Below, piece by piece: positions 60,013 to 64,000 of a DNA stretch of 64,000 bases. This DNA comes from Paragordius varius (Eukaryota; Nematomorpha). The stretch's first letter is position 1. Every line of letters begins with the position of its first letter. Made by a program: the position numbers and the translations under genes. The notes beneath the pieces are model-generated. The model saw only the letters and a program-made list of their open reading frames with translations, was not told the DNA's origin and searched no databases. The stretch lies in assembly GCA_964247055.1 (NCBI GenBank), contig OZ176054.1, positions 7,626,001-7,690,000 of the forward strand, in the 5' to 3' direction.

Positions 60013-62402
60013 ATCACTAATTTTTGCAGCTTTTGAAGTCTTAGTATTTTCTCGTTAATTAAATTGATGTTTTTTAGCATTTTACCACATTAAACATAAC
60101 TATTTTTTGTCAAAATTTTTTATTCATTGTTGTGAAAAATTTGAAATAAACATCCTTTGGCAATTTTTTTGAGGTATGTCCATCTCACATAAAATATTTG
60201 TGTTTTGTTCGAGCGAATTCGCTTGTAGTATAATTAAATAGATTTATTAACTCTACTTTTTAATTAAATTTTTCATACCATCTTTCATAACCTTAATTTA
60301 TAGTTAGGTGCACAATTTTTTCTTATCAAATTACACAAAACTGTATAAATGTTTTAAATTGTGTTTTATATTGTGTACAGATTAGTTAATTAGGTAATAT
60401 GTATTATTTTTTTATTTTTCTAAGGTAAGGAATGATTAGGAAAAAATAAAAAAAAATACATAAATTTTATTATTAATACATTGTTTAGCGATATTCTCAG
60501 CCGATTAAGCTTTATTAAATTAGTTGTTTGTGGAGAAAACAAGAAATATTTATAAAAAATATATATTTTCGCACCTTATTTTTTACATTTTTTTGTTTTT
60601 TCTTTAAAGTATATTTTGTGACGCAACAAATACCGTTATTAGAAGTATTACATTCCTGATTTTCATTATATATATATATAGATATTTATGCCGCAAAATA
60701 GCTTATATTCCATAATTACAGAAAGTTTAATATAATCAAACATTTCCCACTCCTAGTTAAAAAGCAAAATAGCCAGATAATTTATATTATAATTCAATTT
60801 TTTTGAAAAAATTCAAGTTTATTCCCTCGCTGTGACTTTTTTGACTAAGGAAATATATATATATATATACCTTACTAAATTGCATCTTGAATCAATCCAA
60901 TATTCCCTATTGTTACTAAGCATTTAATGGTACACCATCAGAAAAAAGCAGTAATTATGTAACAATTTTTTTACTCTACAGAAGAAATTGACTTACCTGG
61001 AAAAAAATTATTAATTTTTATAATCCATAACAACAATAAATGTATGTTTTACCTATGTATAAAGTGGAATTTTAAATGAGGAATCAAGCATGATTTCTTC
61101 AATTTACTCCTCCTTCCTTATATAGAGAAGAAAGTTATGCGCACATATAATTTAATTATGTTTTATGATATTTATTATTTGATAAATTACAAATATTATT
61201 AATAAATCGAAGAAAGTTATTTTATATTATGCTGGAAACGTTTAAATATCATATGACGCCAACGCAATTATATGTGCTATCGAAAATGTTATTTCATAAA
61301 TGTTAAATTTGAATGAATTTTATTTTCGCTATCTTAAATCCCCAAAATTATAATCGAATTCCTTTGGAAAAAATACCGATTTTTCAGAAAAATGAAATAT
61401 ATATTCCTCTAATGACATAAATAATGGTTAAACCGCCCAATAACAATAAAAATATGGTTTTTAAGAAAGAGGTAATTGATTCTTGAATTAACTATTTTCA
61501 TATAAGTTCTGAACATTTTTAATTTCAACTATCTATATTTTAATTTAATATAAGTTTTTTATAATGTCAAAATTTGTTTTATTGGTATGATGATACCTGT
61601 AACATATGGCGAAAAAAAACAAATTATTAAAATTTCGCTTAATGATTAATATTAATTTTAATTATTAAATTTATGGGAAAACTTTTTTCATACCATATGC
61701 TACTGATATGTTACGTAATTTAGATAAATTTATTTAGATATCATTTTCATTGTACTGATTTTTACGCATTTTAGTCTACTAACCTGATATTTAGTCAGTT
61801 AAAATAAAATAATACATGAAATATTAAAATAAAAATTATTAAAATAAAAAATATTAAATTTGTTAATAAGCCATGTGAATCACAGTAGCAATATGAAAAT
61901 ATCGTGACTGTCAACAATTATTATAGTTTTTTAGAAAATTAAGTTTTTAAATTTTTGATATAATTAAAATTATTTTTCAGAGATTTAATTTCAAAATGAA
62001 ACATTCTTAAAACACCAAAATTTTATTATTATTATTGATTTTACCTTACAAATAAAATATTTAAAGTTATTATAATTTATTCAGAAGAGAGAGAGTTCAT
62101 TTACCATAGTTTTCCTATGTATTTAGTAATGCATAAGATCGCAAATTTTATGTTCCTTGTAAGAAAAACAGAATTCTTGGCATTTGAAATTTATTTATTT
62201 ATAATATAAATGGTTATATTTAGAATTTACAATTAACTATTAATTTTTGATCAAATTTATCTAAAGTATAGCAGTCAGAAATAAAAATAAAACTCTAATT
62301 GTAAAGCCTTTTTGAAATATAATTAACCACAGTCTTACACATAATCCTTAAATCTTTCGAGAGGTGTTATATAATAATTAGGCAATTTCCCTAATTTTAT
62401 AG

Positions 62403-63946
62403 GTTTTTTCACCGATGGAAGATGTGACAGATATCACGGAGTTGCGAAATATATTTCAACAAATCGTGCAAGATGTATATTCCAAAAATTATGGGTTTCG
62501 TTTAACGGAAACGGATGCCAATAAAATCAAGACACTAATAGGTAATATTTGACAAGACAAGACTAAAATTAATGTTAAACATTAAGGTGCTAGTTGATAA
62601 AAATCAAACCTAAATCTTATAAAATATTTTCTTTAAGCATTTATATGTGATATAGGGAGGAATTAAAAGGTAAATATTCTAACTTCAAAATCTAATTAGA
62701 TGGTGTTTTAACCTATAAAATGTTAGATGATGATGGCATATTACTAAAATAATTTAATGCCTAGCAATTTTTTTTACCGTATGCATTTATACACATATAA
62801 TATTAAATTTAATTAAAACTCTATTCAATACTCAGATTTTAAATAATTTGATGTAAATTATGAAAGAACACGAATTTAAAAAATATTTGTTGAATTTCAT
62901 AAATTATAAAAGTTAATTTTAATAGGTTTATCAACTTTGTTTCCCAAGTTTTGCAAATTTATTATTGATAAAAAAAATAGTATTTTTCAATTTAAAATTT
63001 ATAAAACAAACTTTTACAAGTGTAGGATGTGGTTTGTTTTTAATGGTTATAATAAATATTAATTATAATTGTTATGTATATTTTATGTATTATATTATTT
63101 TGTGCTCTCAAAACACTAAAAGGTGAAATATCACGTATTCAGTCTCACTAACATCGTCTTTTTAAAAAAGAAAATGTATATATATAAACATTTTTTTTGA
63201 CATAAATTAACGCGACACATTAATTTTTTTTATTAAAAATATAGATAAATAGATATTTATAATACCATATATATTGCGCAGTCCTACGCCCATCGCAAAA
63301 ATTAAGGAGATATCATCAAATATATATATAATCATTTTTGAGCGAAAACATTTTCCCTTCACACATTTAAATTTGAACATTAAATTGAACACTTATCAAT
63401 ATTAAAAATCTATCATCAACTTATACACTATATCGGTGAAAAAGTGTTTTTACAATTCCCATACAAACCCAGTTAATTCCAAATGAATGAATTTCATAGT
63501 TATTAGCTAACAACAGAATTGCTTATTCATTTTTTGTTATTCGATAGAAAACAATGATATCAATATCGGCCAAATTGATAGTCTTAAACCATGCCAGCTA
63601 AAGGCTGTAATCAATGAAGCTAAAACATTCCCGTTCTATTTTACGCGATTTTTCCCCGTATCTGTAAGTCTTTTTGTTGTTTACTTATTCATTTGTGTAT
63701 AATTTTTTATACCGTTAAAAGGTTTTTTTGGGATTTTTAGGCAACTTTACTTAATCAATTGGGAAATTTTGAGACCGAGGACCCGTTGTAAATACTAAGT
63801 TTAAAATGCTGACATTTTAAGAATAAGTTTTTCATTCGACTCTGTTAGGATTTAACCATGTGGTTAGAATTATTTTTATACGAGGCCCTCTTTTCATCAA
63901 TTTTTTATAGGGTCCCCGAAAAGTTTAGGTTGTATGCAATTAGCAC
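62403..63946 (+). CDS. Unidentified gene, internal or first exons; runs off the right edge
   Basis: Four exons with consistent phases: 62403-62541, 63548-63663, 63741-63787 and 63911-63946 (donors GTAATA, GTAAGT, GTAAAT, GTGAGT). The joined text includes MEDVTDITELRNIFQQIVQD, NKIKTLIENNDINIGQIDSL, QLKAVINEAKTFPFYFTRFF followed by PVS, and PEKFRLYAIS. The first exon may start mid-protein, or translation may begin at its internal ATG (62415). I do not recognise the family with confidence. The stretch FPFYFTRFFPVS followed by FRLYAIS is faintly like the region before the second FERM part of MyTH4-FERM myosins, but this is a guess. Introns here are 77, 123 and 1006 nt, none of the micro class. 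Confidence 0.55.
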
Positions 63947-64000
63947 GTGAGTAAAAATATTATTTTTTCACGACTTCCTCTAAATTATTTCCACGCTATC

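Larger units (their letters stand above)
56998..62402. other. WDTC1 3' flank and intergenic region
   Basis: About 5.4 kb between the WDTC1 stop and the first exon of the next plus-strand gene. AATAAA occurs at about 57096 and 57307 downstream of WDTC1. Three inverted-repeat or hAT-like pieces lie at 57.43-57.73, 59.31-59.68 and 59.93-60.01 kb. The rest is AT-rich with (TA)n runs near 60665 and 60850; no gene recognised. Confidence 0.5.

Noticed and set aside
1-64000. tRNA, rRNA, CRISPR arrays, LTR or envelope-bearing elements
   Set aside because: None could be supported by eye. The reverse-transcriptase remnants all have non-LTR (LINE) organisation, and no long terminal repeats, protease, integrase or capsid text were seen.

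Overview
The window is AT-rich nuclear DNA of an animal, probably an invertebrate. The recognisable host genes are a TCF/LEF (pangolin) transcription factor with its beta-catenin-binding N-terminus, mitochondrial 3-ketoacyl-CoA thiolase (ACAA2), the core spliceosomal protein SmD3, the SMC5/6 subunit NSE3 (a MAGE-domain protein), and the CUL4-DDB1 receptor WDTC1/adipose. All have spliceosomal GT-AG introns, and the repeats are of animal type (Tc1/mariner, hAT MITEs, LINEs). The species cannot be named from this sequence.

Layout. TCF runs leftwards from its ATG at 12514 and leaves the window on the left; its third and fourth recognised exons are about 10 kb apart. A gene-poor stretch (12.5-18.7 kb) with one hAT MITE follows. 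ACAA2 (18751-25737, minus) is complete in ten exons. Upstream of it lie a near-perfect 4 x 189 bp tandem array and an apparently complete Tc1/mariner-type transposon (27967-29928). Small MITEs fill 30.3-32.1 kb. SmD3 (32726-33351, minus) is complete. From 33.9 to 42.1 kb there are dispersed repeats: a decayed RTE-like LINE, a MITE whose ends are tandem repeats, a 1.27 kb foldback element, a Helitron-like 3' end, and a fragment of a second LINE family. NSE3 (42344-42949, minus) and WDTC1 (42973-56997, plus) are divergent, with only 23 bp between their start codons. WDTC1 intron 6 is filled with LINE debris that includes an inverted piece. The last 7 kb hold hAT MITEs and the first exons of a plus-strand gene that runs off the right edge.

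The main observation is intron size. Eleven introns of 22-30 nt, all GT-AG, are needed to read four coding regions: three of exactly 22 nt in NSE3; 27, 29 and 30 nt in ACAA2; 27 nt in WDTC1; and 22, 23, 24 and 26 nt in the Tc1-like transposase. Removing each one joins the flanking frames exactly. In the host genes the joined protein matches its family across most junctions; the first junctions of NSE3 and WDTC1 rest on frame alone. Longer introns (59 nt to about 10 kb) occur in the same genes, so sizes look two-peaked. The seven micro-introns whose length is not a multiple of three would shift the frame if retained, and the four that are multiples of three all contain an in-frame stop. Such sizes are among the shortest known for spliceosomal introns; in animals, dicyemid mesozoans are the known case. 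The transposon having the same intron class means that it evolved in, or adapted to, a genome whose spliceosome removes them.

Functionally the host genes are unrelated housekeeping and signalling genes; the only tight arrangement is the NSE3/WDTC1 divergent pair. No tRNA, rRNA, CRISPR array, retrovirus-like or Polinton-like element was recognised.
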